Shown: positions 23,107-34,500 of the stretch, piece by piece
How the letters are laid out: every line of letters starts with the position of its first letter
Position numbering within the stretch: position 1 is the first letter of the stretch
Source: Russula earlei
Taxonomy: Eukaryota > Basidiomycota > Agaricomycetes > Russulales > Russulaceae
Direction of reading: 5' to 3'
NCBI GenBank assembly: GCA_025769875.1
Contig: JAGFNK010000061.1
Location: forward strand, 62,001 to 126,000
Length of the DNA: 64,000 nt
Notes under the pieces: generated by a model
Seen by the model: the letters and a program-made list of their open reading frames with translations, nothing else
What the model was told of the DNA's origin: nothing
The model's database searches: none
Made by a program: the position numbers and the translations under genes

Positions 23107-24721
23107 TAGAGTGCCACGTACCGTACCCGTGTACTTTCCTGCAGGACTTGCACCTATACAGTACGGTTATGCCGTTTACGGCCGTTGTCATGTGGTGATG
23201 TTTCAGCAACACACACAAACAAACCATGTGGCACGTGCCGCCTCCTCTCCTTCCTTCCAATCTGTTGACGACGACGCACCAAACCTATTTTCTTAGAGGA
23301 CGAGTAGTGGAATCTGTCAACTCTTCAATACCCTCCGAGTCTTGTGTGCACAACCTCTATTTGACTACTCATTACACCACACGCTTGCCTTGCGTGTCGT
23401 GTCTTGATCTGGCCCCTCCACGTGCTGCCTCTTGATTCAACTTCAACCCCCTTGTCAACGTCAACGCCTTAGCATCACCAACGCTGCCAACATCTTAGCT
23501 TTGCCGCCACAACCCCTCTAGCATCAACCAACGCCCACATCTGTGTCTTGCTTCCGATTCACTTGCCAGCTCAGCACCTATGCCTCGGGTACCTCAATCC
23601 CGTCCACGCAACACTTCAGCATAAGCTCTTTGTGGTCCACAACAATCTAATATGAGCGACTCAACAGCTACTGATCAATATGCCTTGCGACTAGATGGGA
23701 CCTTGAAGGACGCATCAGAAATGGTCTGGTATAATGACATGGATGTCCATACACCTATGTCGTCTGCAAATGCTGTTCAAACACGTTAGTATGATTGCCT
23801 TCCATTCTCTTTCTTGCACACTCAATCCACCAGGGCGATACCAACGAACCCGGAACACCATGCGGATGCGGGAAATAATTGAAGCAGAGCAACAACCCAG
23901 CGACATCGAGTCACGTCCAAGGCTTCAGACCTGTAATCCAATTCAGTGGTGGTCAAGTTCGTTTCCCAATCTGTATTGCCTTGCATGTGATATCTTGTTC
24001 ATCCAAGGTGAGTTTCCTGTTCTTTTTTGCGCCATATGTGTCTCACTGTCGTTGCCAGCTTCTGCTGTGGGCAGAGGAAAGAGTTTTCTCGGGGGGTCGA
24101 GGCGCATCTCCCTCCGTCGTGCTAGTTTGAGGGCAGAGACCATCAGAACCCTTATGCTGGTCAAAAAGAGGTACTTAGAACAAGAACACACAAACTGGGC
24201 ATCTCACACTTACATCTGGGTGGCCACAAAATCACGCGCGCAAATGTATGTGTCATCGCGTCACATCATCGATCGTTCTCTTTTGTTGTTCCCTCTCTCA
24301 CTTTGTCCACTTCACCACCCTTTGATCGATCGCCGCTCTTCGCTGCCACTGTATGCGAGGGCTCACAACACAAATGCCTCGTGTTCACCCCTCGTGTTCG
24401 ATTGCGATCGCCGCTTCAACGCCGAACCCTCCTCAAGAACTGCTGTCACCTCCTCGCGTGCGATTGCGATCGCTGCTTCGATGGCTTGTTTCGCCTCCCT
24501 CACTGCCTCGATCTCTCAAGAATTGCTGTAGGGTTTCATGATCGGGTGGAATTGGATATAATATCCCTAGCTACTCTATTCTCTAACATACCATCTCGGT
24601 GTGCTACAGAATACAAGTGCTTCGTTTTGAATGCAACCCGTAATCCCGTAATACGGTCGTGAATTCACCCGTACCCGTCCCGTTTTCAAGTAACCGTAAT
24701 ACGGTACGGTGGGCAGCTCTA
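23107..24721 (+). mobile_element. Internally deleted hAT-type element
   Basis: The left end TAGAGTGCCACGTACCGTA and the inverted right end (TAGAGCTGCCCACCGTACCG, read on the minus strand up to 24721) fit hAT terminal repeats (TAGAGN(N)GCCA). Subterminal GTACCGTA/TACGGT motifs occur on both sides. Inside lies a shortened transposase relic. An 8-bp target duplication is not clear; AGTGCC occurs at both borders. Boundaries are therefore approximate. Confidence 0.5.
23652..24180 (+). pseudogene. hAT transposase relic: N-terminus joined to dimerisation domain
   Basis: Exon 1 (23652-23784) encodes MSDSTATDQYALRLDGTLKD then SEMVWYND. It splices (intron 23785-23833) to RTRNTMRMREIIEAEQQP, directly followed by CNPIQWW and FPNLYCLACDILFIQ, the start of the hAT C-terminal dimerisation region. 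After another intron the next exon shows AEERVFSGGRG in one frame and ISLRRASLRAETIRTLMLVK in the next, so a one-base frameshift splits the hAT signature. The RNase H-like catalytic core is missing; the deletion joins near IEAEQQPSD. This cannot encode an active transposase. Confidence 0.6.
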
Positions 24722-25295
24722 AGTGCCATACATAATCCTTTCAGTATTATTCTCTTGTAACCGCTTCCGCCGTCGACAAGTATGGTACAAGGAGGACACC
24801 ACATCGATTTACGCAGTGGGTAGGTATGAAGATCGTTGGACTCGTTGACGTACGATCAACATTTCAAGGTGGCGGTGTCCACGACGACACGTGCCAGCCA
24901 GGACTGACTTGACTTGGAGGAATGGACACCCGTTCTCTCGCTCTTCGCCTCTGTCGAATGACCTGCTATTAGTTCGCCTTCTGGCAGGTCATTTTCGAAA
25001 AGGATACCCGAGCCTGCGTATCAGATTTCCACAGGTGACCCCCCGTCCACCTTCGTAATCGTAAGTATCTCCTGCTTGCATCTCGACTTTCATCCCCGAT
25101 CCATTTCCCATCTCTTCAAAATCGTTATCATTCTTTCCGCGGAGTGTTTCCCGTATCCTACTGTTCCTCCAATGTGTTCGCGTGACTGTCGTTTCATCTC
25201 TTTATATATGTTCTCCGAGTTGTCCTCCGTTTGTGTTGCACGCCTGGCTTTCCCGGTTTGAATCCTTATCGGCCTGCTCACCTTTTCGTGATAGA
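24722..25295 (+). promoter_or_regulatory. Upstream region and 5'-UTR intron of eIF4G-like gene C
   Basis: Bases 25061-25294 look like a 5'-UTR intron (GTAAGTATCT donor, TTCGTGATAG acceptor) ending one base before the start codon. Gene D has the matching intron at 31359-31510 with the same donor and acceptor words, and the stretches before it share GGATACCCGA and other words, so the leader was duplicated with the gene. Confidence 0.5.
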
Positions 25296-28200
25296 ATGAG
25301 CAGATCCTCAACAGCAGCAACGTCAAGGTATCCTTCTCAGCTTCCGTCAAAGTCTGCTTGGGCACGGGGCCCGCCACAACAAAACAGTTCTACCACCATA
25401 CCACGCGCGCAATCTCCTGTCCCACCTACCCCCGTTTCCTCCCCAACTTACCCCTTGTGGTTTGGACATTCTCCCCCGAGCACATTTGGCACATTTGGGC
25501 AAGAGGTTCCTACAAAGGATGGTGTTAGCATCCCTCGAAACCCGGCGAAGAAAGGTATTGTTTTCTTCATCTGCCCGCCCTCCCTTGAAGGCACTCATCT
25601 CTTCCTCACCTTCGTTCGTCTCCACCACCTGTCGAAGTCATCACACATTTTGGTTCCGTTTCTATCCTGAATGACAAGCCTGACTCCGCAGAGTCTGTAT
25701 CCCCACCGACCTCCACGCCGCCTCCTGCTCCGAAGAATGACAAGCCTGACTTCGCAGAGTCTGTATCCCCACCGACCTCCACGCCGCCTCCTGCTCCGAA
25801 ATTTGATAAGAAGGCCCTTGAAAAGCTCTTTCAGGGTCCCTCAACTCATCGTGTAAGTGACCCCTCCCTTAGGTGGCTTCTCCTGCCTCACGATCTCCTG
25901 CCTCACCTTCCCAACCCGGTCAGGGTCAGCCGTACCAGCCTTGGCTCACCTCTCATCCTCTACGCCAAGGTCATAACGGTGATCCTTTGGCCCCATGGCC
26001 ACCCGTATATTTACGTCCAATGGCGAACGGCCAAAACAATAACGTCGGCGTCAGCAGTCGGCCACAAGCTGGTGCTGGCGATGGTTTCGCGCCTCCTGCA
26101 GCTCTGTCTAGTCCGAGGCTGACACCTCACCCACCTCCCCCCATGTGGTTTGATTTCGTGGGTCTGGTTCATTTATCTGATAACGTCACGTCATCAACAT
26201 CTTTTGACACGCCCTGCTTTAGCCACAGGATCAACCCGGTTTACCCCAGAACCAAATCTATCAACCACGACAGCCCGGCTTCCTCAAACCTCAGGATCAA
26301 CCTCCGCAGCCTCCGCAGCCTCCTTACCTGCTAATGTCATCAAGGAACCCCTCTTTACCGTTACAGCATCCCGTCGATGGTGATCTCCAGGAGCTTTCCG
26401 ACCAAGTTTTCAGCGCTTTCGCAGAAGAGTCCAGTCCTTCGAGCTTCTTCCCCGATATCCGTACTAGTCAGTCGCCCATTTTTCGTCCTGCTCACCCCCC
26501 CCCCACCTTTGGTCACTTCACCTACACCTGCACCTTCTACCTCCAATCGTTCAACGCCACTCAGCGCCAATGCAGACGCTTTCGTCAGTGGGCAGAATGT
26601 CTCAATTAAGACTCCCCCTGGACAGGAAATTAATATCCTTGACGCACTGGGGTTTTCTCACCCTCCAACGGTTCCCCCAACTCCATCTTCTGTCAAGAAA
26701 GGTATTAAGCGGCAGCCTGTTCGCCTCGAGAGTGAGGAGCAGAAAGGAAAACGGCTCGCCGAAGAGAGAGCGAAAGAAGGGGAAGTCGAGGAAAAGAGCA
26801 ACCTGAGTGAAGCTCTGGTCAGGGTTAACGAGGGGGCTACTCGCCGGGAGATAGGGGAGCAAGAGCCTCACAGAATACAGGAACAACGCAAGATGAAGGA
26901 GGAAGCTGAGCGCGCCGAGAAAGAGCTAAAGGAAGCCGAAGAAAGGAAAGCGCGCGAAGAAGAGGATCGGTACAAAGAGCTCGTGGAGGAAGAAGAACGT
27001 GCTCAGCGCGAAGCCCAGGAAAAAGCAGAAAAAGAGCGCGTAGAACAACAACGCTTACGACAGCTCCGAGAGGGAGAAGAAGCTTCCGTGAAGGAGGGCG
27101 AGTCACAACGCGGGTCAGAGGGAGACGCTGCCGAGGCCCCTCCGGGTGCCCATGCATTCGTCGACGAGGAACCCACTTTCCTGCCAGAAGGAGGCGAGTT
27201 TAAGGATAAAGTGTCCCAACCCACTACCGACAATTCGGAAAAGATAAAACCACTGATCCTTCGTCGCCATCACTGTCATCTATCAACAGCAACACCGCTT
27301 CGCCTTTGCCTTCTGCGCTAGCCACTGCTCGCCATATCGAAGACATCAATCGTATTACCTACCCCCAGGGTATCAAGGGCCCCGAGGTTGAGCTCAACGT
27401 AAACACCCAGAAAGGCAAATTTCGGTATGTCAGCCTGATTAATGGCATTACTCCCCTGTTCCTCAACATGTTCCGTTGGTAGTTATGATCGCGATTTCTT
27501 ATTGCAGTTTATGAATATCTGCAAGGAGGAGCCCGATAACCTTCCACCGCTTGATGTCATTGGGCTAGAACCGAGTGACACGTCTCACACCGTCATACCA
27601 ACACAACCATTAGTTGGATCCTCTAAGGGGGCATCAACGCCCCTCGTACATCCCGTTCCCGAACCGGCTCTTCCCGCGGAAGTCGCTCCAGACCCCAGAT
27701 CAGATATTGTCCCTGCGTCAATCCATTCGACAGCTCTAGAAATACATCCTGAATCGATTCAAGTATATCCGGCATCCTACGTCTCAACCCCTCCAGATTC
27801 CCCCAGTCGTGCAGAGACTGAGCACGCTGCAAATGGGGCCCTGCCAATTCAGCAGTCCGACAGCATTGAACAACATGGTCGGGATGAACCACAGCTATCG
27901 ACCAAGATGTCATCCCAGCCTGACGAGGCATTTTTGGCTCCTATGATATTCCCGCCTCTTAAGTACTGTACTAATCTTACGAAGAAACCAAAATCTGCTT
28001 GTCCTAATCCTGTGTTAAACGACCACGCCATATCATCCCAAACGGCCGTGAAGGCTTCGCCCGTGCTCGTGTTGGTTGACAATGCAAGCAGTGCTGATAC
28101 GAGAATCCCCCAGAACAACACTACAGAGCCTCGCCAGGAAGCTGTTGTTACGCTCCCTTCCAGTAGCGGGTGCGTTTGTTGCTATATAAAGATGGCGCTT

Positions 28201-29798
28201 GGACATGACATCGCTTATTAGGGCCATGAGAGATCAATCTGCTAATCCATCCGAGAGCGAGCAATCTGCTTTGACAGCTTACGCGGGAGATAGAACCATT
28301 CCTGAGTGAGACTCGTTTTCTCATGGGATAATTCCCAATGTGGTGGCGTTTCTAGATTAACATCAATCGGATTTAGTTTCAGCAACTCCTGCGATGCGTC
28401 CCCAATTGATGATCCCATTCCACCCACCAGCGAGGTTGGATCCGCTATGTGAGTCGCTCTTCCGTCAATCAAATTCAACTCATTCAATTGCACACTTCAA
28501 GGCCCGTTCGAAAATCACCTTCAGGCGACTGTGCCGCAGGAGACAGCAACAAATACTTATCAGGAGAGTTCTTCGGCTATGACACAGGCACAGAGTGTGT
28601 GGACTAATCCTCTAAACGGTCCCTTATTCATTTTACGTAGCGAGTGGCCTCCGGTTTCGCAACAGCCTATAGTTTACCTCGAAGGTACTCCCGATCACGG
28701 TCAGACCCGGCCTACGGAATCAGGTACGATCCTTGCGTCACAATACGATGATCATGTGGGGCTCGTGTCAGTGGATCGATTCGCAATCATTGGGTGGCAA
28801 GAATATTTGATACTAGATGGAACGCGCTACTTCTCGAACGCTACTCTTCACGTAGTCACGGATGTTGATTTGCGCAAGTCTGAGGAGCTAGATGCTGTCA
28901 CGAGGTTCCTCGATGGACCCGACACAGAGATTCTTCCTCCGCCACAGTGGGAATTATGGCTCCGTGATGGGAATGAGTCGACACAGGGATTCATTCCGGT
29001 CAAAGTATGGATACATCATGGAGCACGGATGGTGGTGTCGAAGCATCCTGGATCAGACCTGGTGAAACATCTAAATGAAGGGATTGATAGTAAGTCGCTG
29101 AAAGTTATACGTGTCAATGTGCTGTTGATGATTTTGCAGGGATGGAATCGGAATATCATTACTGGCAGTATGTGATGTCTCATCCGGTCCACGCTTTGCT
29201 GCCACCAGAAATCACTGCCGAAGCTGTCGACGTCCTCACGTGTATTTATAGCAGTCTGTTAGATGGCTTTTCTTAGTTTACTCTTCATTCATGCAGTGTC
29301 AGGTTGGCTGGCACCGTCGCCCCCCCATTCTCGGCCCCCATTTAGTCAAGAAGAATGTCAGGAGTTGTTGACGCAACTCCGTTCTTTTAGTCGTGAGCCT
29401 CGCCATGGTTATATCCGGCGTTTTGACAGACTTTCCACCCAGACACGTCTGCTCAGACAAGGTCCCTTGCTCGCACATCTGTTGTATCTACAGTACTTGT
29501 TCGCGTCGGTAAGTTTTTGACCCGTCTTTGAGCCATACGTCTTATTGAATATTGTTTAGTTGCATGGCGGCAGGGTCGACACTGGGACTGTGGGACATTT
29601 CAAGATTCGCGACAAAGTAAGAATGACCCTTCAGATGGCGCTTCGCTTACCCGTACAGGGGGGGGATTCTCCATTTCCTCCTTTGGTTCTGGTCTCCATG
29701 TTTCCTGGAACGATCACATCATCAACGTTTCAGCACGGGAAGTGATGTACGTAGTACTATTGGTCTTTGGCTTTTCATTAGGGCGCCTACTTGCTTGA
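25296..29798 (+). pseudogene. Chimera-family gene C: eIF4G N-terminus + WW-like/tail-anchor module (one frameshift)
   Basis: eIF4G is the scaffold that binds the cap protein eIF4E. From MSRSSTAATS the exons follow the fungal eIF4G N-terminus: SKSAWARGPPQQN, QEVPTKDGVSIPRN, FDKKALEKLFQGPS, SSPRLTPHPPPP, NVSIKTPPGQEINILDALGF, RLESEEQKGKRLAEERAK, a charged coiled coil (26780-27120), then ARHIEDINRITYPQGIKGP, VELNVNTQKGKFR. After an intron ending at 27482 comes YDRDFLLQFMNICKEEPDNL with a full eIF4E-binding motif (YxxxxL-hydrophobic). The MIF4G domain is absent; at LEPSDT the sequence passes into the module (VIPTQP, SRAETEHAA, EAFLAPMIF, WW-like exon, YWQYVMSHPVH, tail). A deletion relative to gene D near 27240 leaves the coiled-coil exon out of frame with the 4E-binding exon unless an unseen splice repairs it. 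Confidence 0.62.
25669..25800 (+). repeat. 66-bp in-frame tandem duplication in gene C
   Basis: Two adjacent 66-bp copies differ by one base (gactccgca / gacttcgca). Each encodes NDKPDSAESVSPPTSTPPPA. Near identity shows it is recent. Confidence 0.95.
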
Positions 29799-31511
29799 TC
29801 TACGGTTCGAAGTTCCTGGTTACATGACGCGATGACATATAACCCTGACTCGGATTCATCTGGCTGCTAATATCCTCGATTTCCCTGTGGTATGCATCAC
29901 ACTGCTTGGCATCGTCCTTGTCTCAAACGCTGCTGGTTCTCGCATTTATCTTTATCCTTTCACAATGTACAAATACAAGCTGTGTATTGACAATCTTATT
30001 ATGTACCATCGCAGAGAAGGACCAGTGCATGCCATCGGGAAACTGTGTTTATTGTGGGCTGGACTCTGAACACGAATGTGACAATGATGGCCTATCCTTA
30101 ACCCCAGTCCTTTTCCACTGCGCGAATTCCCGTATTCGCATTCCCGTGTTCGTTACATGGATCGCGGTACCCAAGCTGAGTCGACACCACTTTAGTGATT
30201 TACACCAAGACCGTTGGATCTGATATCTACTTGCATATCGTTGACGGTGTTCTCAACCCAACGTGACTCAAATATGGCATTTACAGAGGCGCGTGGACTC
30301 GAAGTGACCGTTTCGCGGTGATCGCTGGTCAATGAAGGGTACTCGCGTCATTATATGTTGCCTGTATCTCACACAATGACAGCGACATCGCCCACCTTTT
30401 GTCGAGTCCTTGGAAGGTCATGGGACACACGAGTCAAAGGGGGTGACATTGAGTGATTTGGGGACGTAAGATAGACATGCTATCCACTTCAAACATCAAG
30501 CCGACTGAGATCCAATCCAGAGATTGCGCCTGAATAGTACCAGCGCGCAGATATACCGAACGAGAGCGAGGAGATTAAGACACGATAGCCCTCTGACAAT
30601 GGAAAGTCCAGTAGAATCAGATAACACACACGCTATCAGCGCAAAGTTTACTTTGGCCCCGAAAAGGCGACTGAGCCTCTTGTGTCGTCCCACTCGTCGC
30701 CGGAAGGGGTGAAGTCGGGTGCAGGCGTGTGATCATTGATGTCGCTAGCCCAGTCCACATCAACAAGCTCTTGCCAAAACACAGGCAACCAGGCGATCAC
30801 TCTACCCTCCAGCCCCGAGAAGTGCAAACAACATCACTGTTGCCATACGTGCCGGTCGCGGGTAACCCATGGACGATGATGTGTGGAATGATCGTGGGGA
30901 GGTCCTTGGCATCGCACGAAGCGGCATGGGTCGTGCCACACGCGCTCATACGCGCCCACAGCGGTGATATACACATCGTTCTCCCTAGGGCCACGGAAGT
31001 CCGTCAAAGCGCAGCGGCGGAGAGCGATACGTAGAAGTACGTGTCATCGCGGAGCGATGCGTTGGGCGGCCGCATCGAATAGCGGTGCCTGTTGCGGTCG
31101 ATACGTGTCGGGGTCGAAGTGTAGGTAAGTCAATGAGGAGAGCTAAGCGGCGGTAGGGAACGTTGAGATGAGGGATACTAGGTATGAACTGTACTACTGA
31201 CCAATGAGTTACCTCGCTCTAGTCATCTGCGACGAGACTCTAAGGGTGCCGGGTCCACGTGGCTCAAAGCTACGCCCGTCCGCAAACTGACTGGCAAGAG
31301 AAGGATACCCGACCCTGCGCCTCCACCACATTCAGTCAAGTTTCCCCCGATCACATTCGTAAGTATCTAGTGTTTCCCATAACCTACTGTTTTCTAATGT
31401 GTTCGCGTGGCTCCCCTTCCATCTCTTCTTATATGTTCATCTCGCACGTCTGGTTGTCCTCTGTTAAATCCTTATCGTCCTTCCTGGACTTGCTCATCTT
31501 TTCGTGATAGA
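29799..31511. other. Intergenic spacer with minus-strand relic, first copy
   Basis: Follows module C and matches 36740-38100 behind module D over most of its length, with further partial copies at about 55240-55960 and 60690-61260. The minus strand at 30797-31000 reads SCDAKDLPTIIPHIIVHGLP then ATGTYGNSD, which looks like a damaged P-loop (GLPATGK[ST]). Other frames are broken. The end of the stretch is the leader of gene D. Confidence 0.5.
30797..31000 (-). pseudogene. Relic of a P-loop (kinase/NTPase-like) gene
   Basis: The frame HIIVHGLPATGTYGNSDVVC resembles a Walker A segment preceded by a beta strand, with the critical Lys-Ser/Thr lost. Cognate sequence occurs on the minus strand at 37676-37948 (DAKDLPTSM, NFDVDRANDVKDHKSTSD), 55590-55877 and 60857-61252 (GLPTTGMGS), each differently broken. 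The original family was not identified. Confidence 0.35.
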
Positions 31512-34500
31512 ATGAGCAGACCCGCAACAGCGACGTCAAAGAATCCTTCTCACTCTCACAGGCAGCTTCCGCCACCGCCAAGGTCTGATTGGGCTGTGGG
31601 CCTGAATCCACCATCCTCCCAATATCCTGCCCCACCTACTCCCCTTTCCTCCGCAAATCCCGCCTCCATACAAAGAGCCCCTTCGAACAATCCTTCTCGG
31701 CGTCCGCCACCACCAAGGTCTCATCCTGATTGGACAGTTGGATCGAAGCGACTATCTCCTGCCCCACCTGACCCCGTTTCCTCTGCAAATCCCGCCTCCT
31801 TACAAGGACCCTTCCCAAAGAATCCTTCTCAGCTTCCGCCAAAGCTTGCTTGGGCACGGGGCTCGCTACAACAAAACAGTGCTGCCACCACACCACGCTC
31901 GCAATCTCCTGCCCCACCTAACCCCGTTTCCTCCGAAAACTCCGCCTGGCGGAATGAAGCCCTTCCCCGTAGTCTGAGCACCCTTGAACAAACGAATAGT
32001 GTTCGCAGTTCACGAAACGCGGTGAAGCAAGGTATTTTTTTTCTCCCGCCTTACCTCCCTTAAAGGCGCTCATCCCTTCCTCATCTTTATTTCCACCAGC
32101 GGTACCCCCTGTCGAAGGCGTCCCATATTTTGGCTCCGATGCCGTCCAGAATCGCGGTTCTGACTCCGCAAACCCTGCGGTTACCAGGCGACCGATTCCC
32201 ATCGTTGTTCCTTTGCCTTCATCGACCCAGCCCAAGGCCCCACCGACTTCTATGCAGCGCCATGCTCTAGACGCTGATAATAATATTGCCATGCTCCTTC
32301 AGGGTCTTCAGGGTTTCATACCTCCGTCTGTAGTGACCCCTCCCCCAGAGGTGGCTACTCGTGCGTCACGATCTTCTGCCTCGCCTTCCCAACCCGGTCA
32401 GGGTCAGTTGTACCAGCGTCCGTTCACCCCTGGTCCTCCACGCCAAGGCCAAATCGGCAATCCTTCGGCCACTCGGTCACCTGTATATTCATTTCCTATT
32501 GTGAACGGCCAAAGCAATGGCGTCAGCGTCAGCGATCGGCCGCAAGCTGTTCCTGGCGGTCCCAGTGCTGGTCCGGCGCCTACAACTCTGCCTAGGATGA
32601 CACCCTACCCGCCTCCCGGCGAACCTAGTGGTCTGTCTCCACCTCCAGTGTGGATCGATTACGTGCGTCTGGTTCATTTATCTGACGACGTCAGCATCCT
32701 TTTATACGCCCTACTTTAATCACAGGATCACTCCCAGTTCGTTCCTGGTGTACCCCCAGACCAATTCTATCAACAACAATGGCCCGGCCAACTCCTCCAA
32801 CCTCAGGATCAACCTCCACCGCCTCATCATTCCCCAAGTCTGGCCCCACCTTCCACAGGTTTGCCAATGTCGCCGAGAAATCCGCCACCCTTACGGCAGG
32901 TTCCCGGTATCCCTACTCAGTCACATGCCATTCTTCATGCCCCTCACCCATCTGCCCTCCCCCCGGTCACTTCGCCTCCACCTCCATCTTCTGCCTCGAA
33001 TCGTTCAACGTCACTCAGCGCCAAAGCAGGTGCCTTCGTCCCTGCGAAGATCTCCATTAAGAATCCTTCTGGACAAAAGGTTGACATTCTTGATGGACTG
33101 AAGCGTCCTCCGCCTCTAACCGTTCCCTCAACTTCACCTTCTTCCGCATTTGTCAAACAAAGTATTAAGTGGAAGCCAGTTCGCATTGAGAGTAAGGAAC
33201 AGAAAGAAAAACGGCTCGCCGAAGAGAGAACGAAAGCAGGGGAAGTCGAGGAAAAGAGCAACCTGAGTGAGGCTCTGATCAGGGTTAACGAGGAGACTGC
33301 TCGCCGGGAGATGGGGGAGCAAGGGCCTCGCAAAGCACAGGAACAACGCAGGATGGAGGAGGAAGCTGAGCGCGCCGAGAAAGAGCTAAAGGAAGCCGAA
33401 GAAAGGGAAGCGCGCGAAAAAGAGGAGCGGGACAAAGAGCTCGTGCGCTCAGTGAAGCAAACACTTGCTCAGCGCGGACTCCAGAAAAAAGTAGAAATCG
33501 AGCGTGCGGAACAGCAACGCTTACGACAGCTCCGAGAGGAACAAGGAGCTTCCGTGGAGGAGGCCGAGCGACAACGCAGGGCAAAGGGAGACGCTGGTGA
33601 GGCCCCTGAGGATGTCCATACATTCGTCGACGAGGAACCCACTTTCCTGCGAGGAGGCGAGGTTGAGGATGAAGTGTCCCAGCCCGCCGCTGACAAGACG
33701 AAAAAGTTAGCGTCGGTCAACATGGCTAGACCTACGTCGCCAGAACCGTTCCCGGTGCCGCTGCCCTCAGGATCACGTATTCCTGTCGAATTGCCCTTGG
33801 AGAAGCAGCCCCTCCTCATCGACACCTCAGTCCCATCTCCAGAACACCCGTGGAAGCGCCCGCGCGGTCGCGGTAGAACCCGGGGACGCGGCGGCGTCAC
33901 ACTCATTCAGCGGTTGGAGCACGCCGCACGGAGTGCCGCATCGGAATATGATGGAGATGATGACGATCTTGGTGCGGTCACCAGCACCCCTCCGCAAGTT
34001 CCCTCTCTTCCCGTATTCTTTGGTGGAGGCACCGAAGCGGATGATGAACCAGAGCCTGACTATCACGATGACGATACCGCTCCTGTTGACCTTCCTGTTT
34101 CGAATCGTGACAGCCTCGACGGGTTAGATTCTGCCTTTGCTAACGTGCTTAGGCGCTCCTCCTCCTCGGGATCTCTGCCTTACGATCGGACAACCACCAA
34201 TACCAATATCTCTCCGCTCCTGCCTTCTCCGGTTGCCACTTCTCGCCATATCGAGGATATCACCTACCCCCAAGGTATCAAGAGCCCCAAGGGTGAGCTC
34301 AATGTAAACACCCAGGAAGGCAAATCCCTGTACGTCCTCATAATCGATGTCATCATTCTCTTATTCCTCAACATGTTCCGTTGGTAGTTATGATCGCGAG
34401 CTCCTATCGCAGTTTATGAATGTCTACAAGGAGAATACCGATAACCCTCCACCGCTGGATGTTGTCGGGTTAGAGCCGAGTGACGCGTCTCACACCATCA

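Noticed and set aside
23734..24531. A single 265-codon protein on the plus strand
   Set aside because: It reads through two introns of the hAT relic; the meaningful motifs lie in short spliced pieces.
26837..27157. Minus-strand open frames over the coiled-coil exons of genes C and D
   Set aside because: They are shadows of the Glu/Lys/Arg-rich coding strand and lack any motif of their own.
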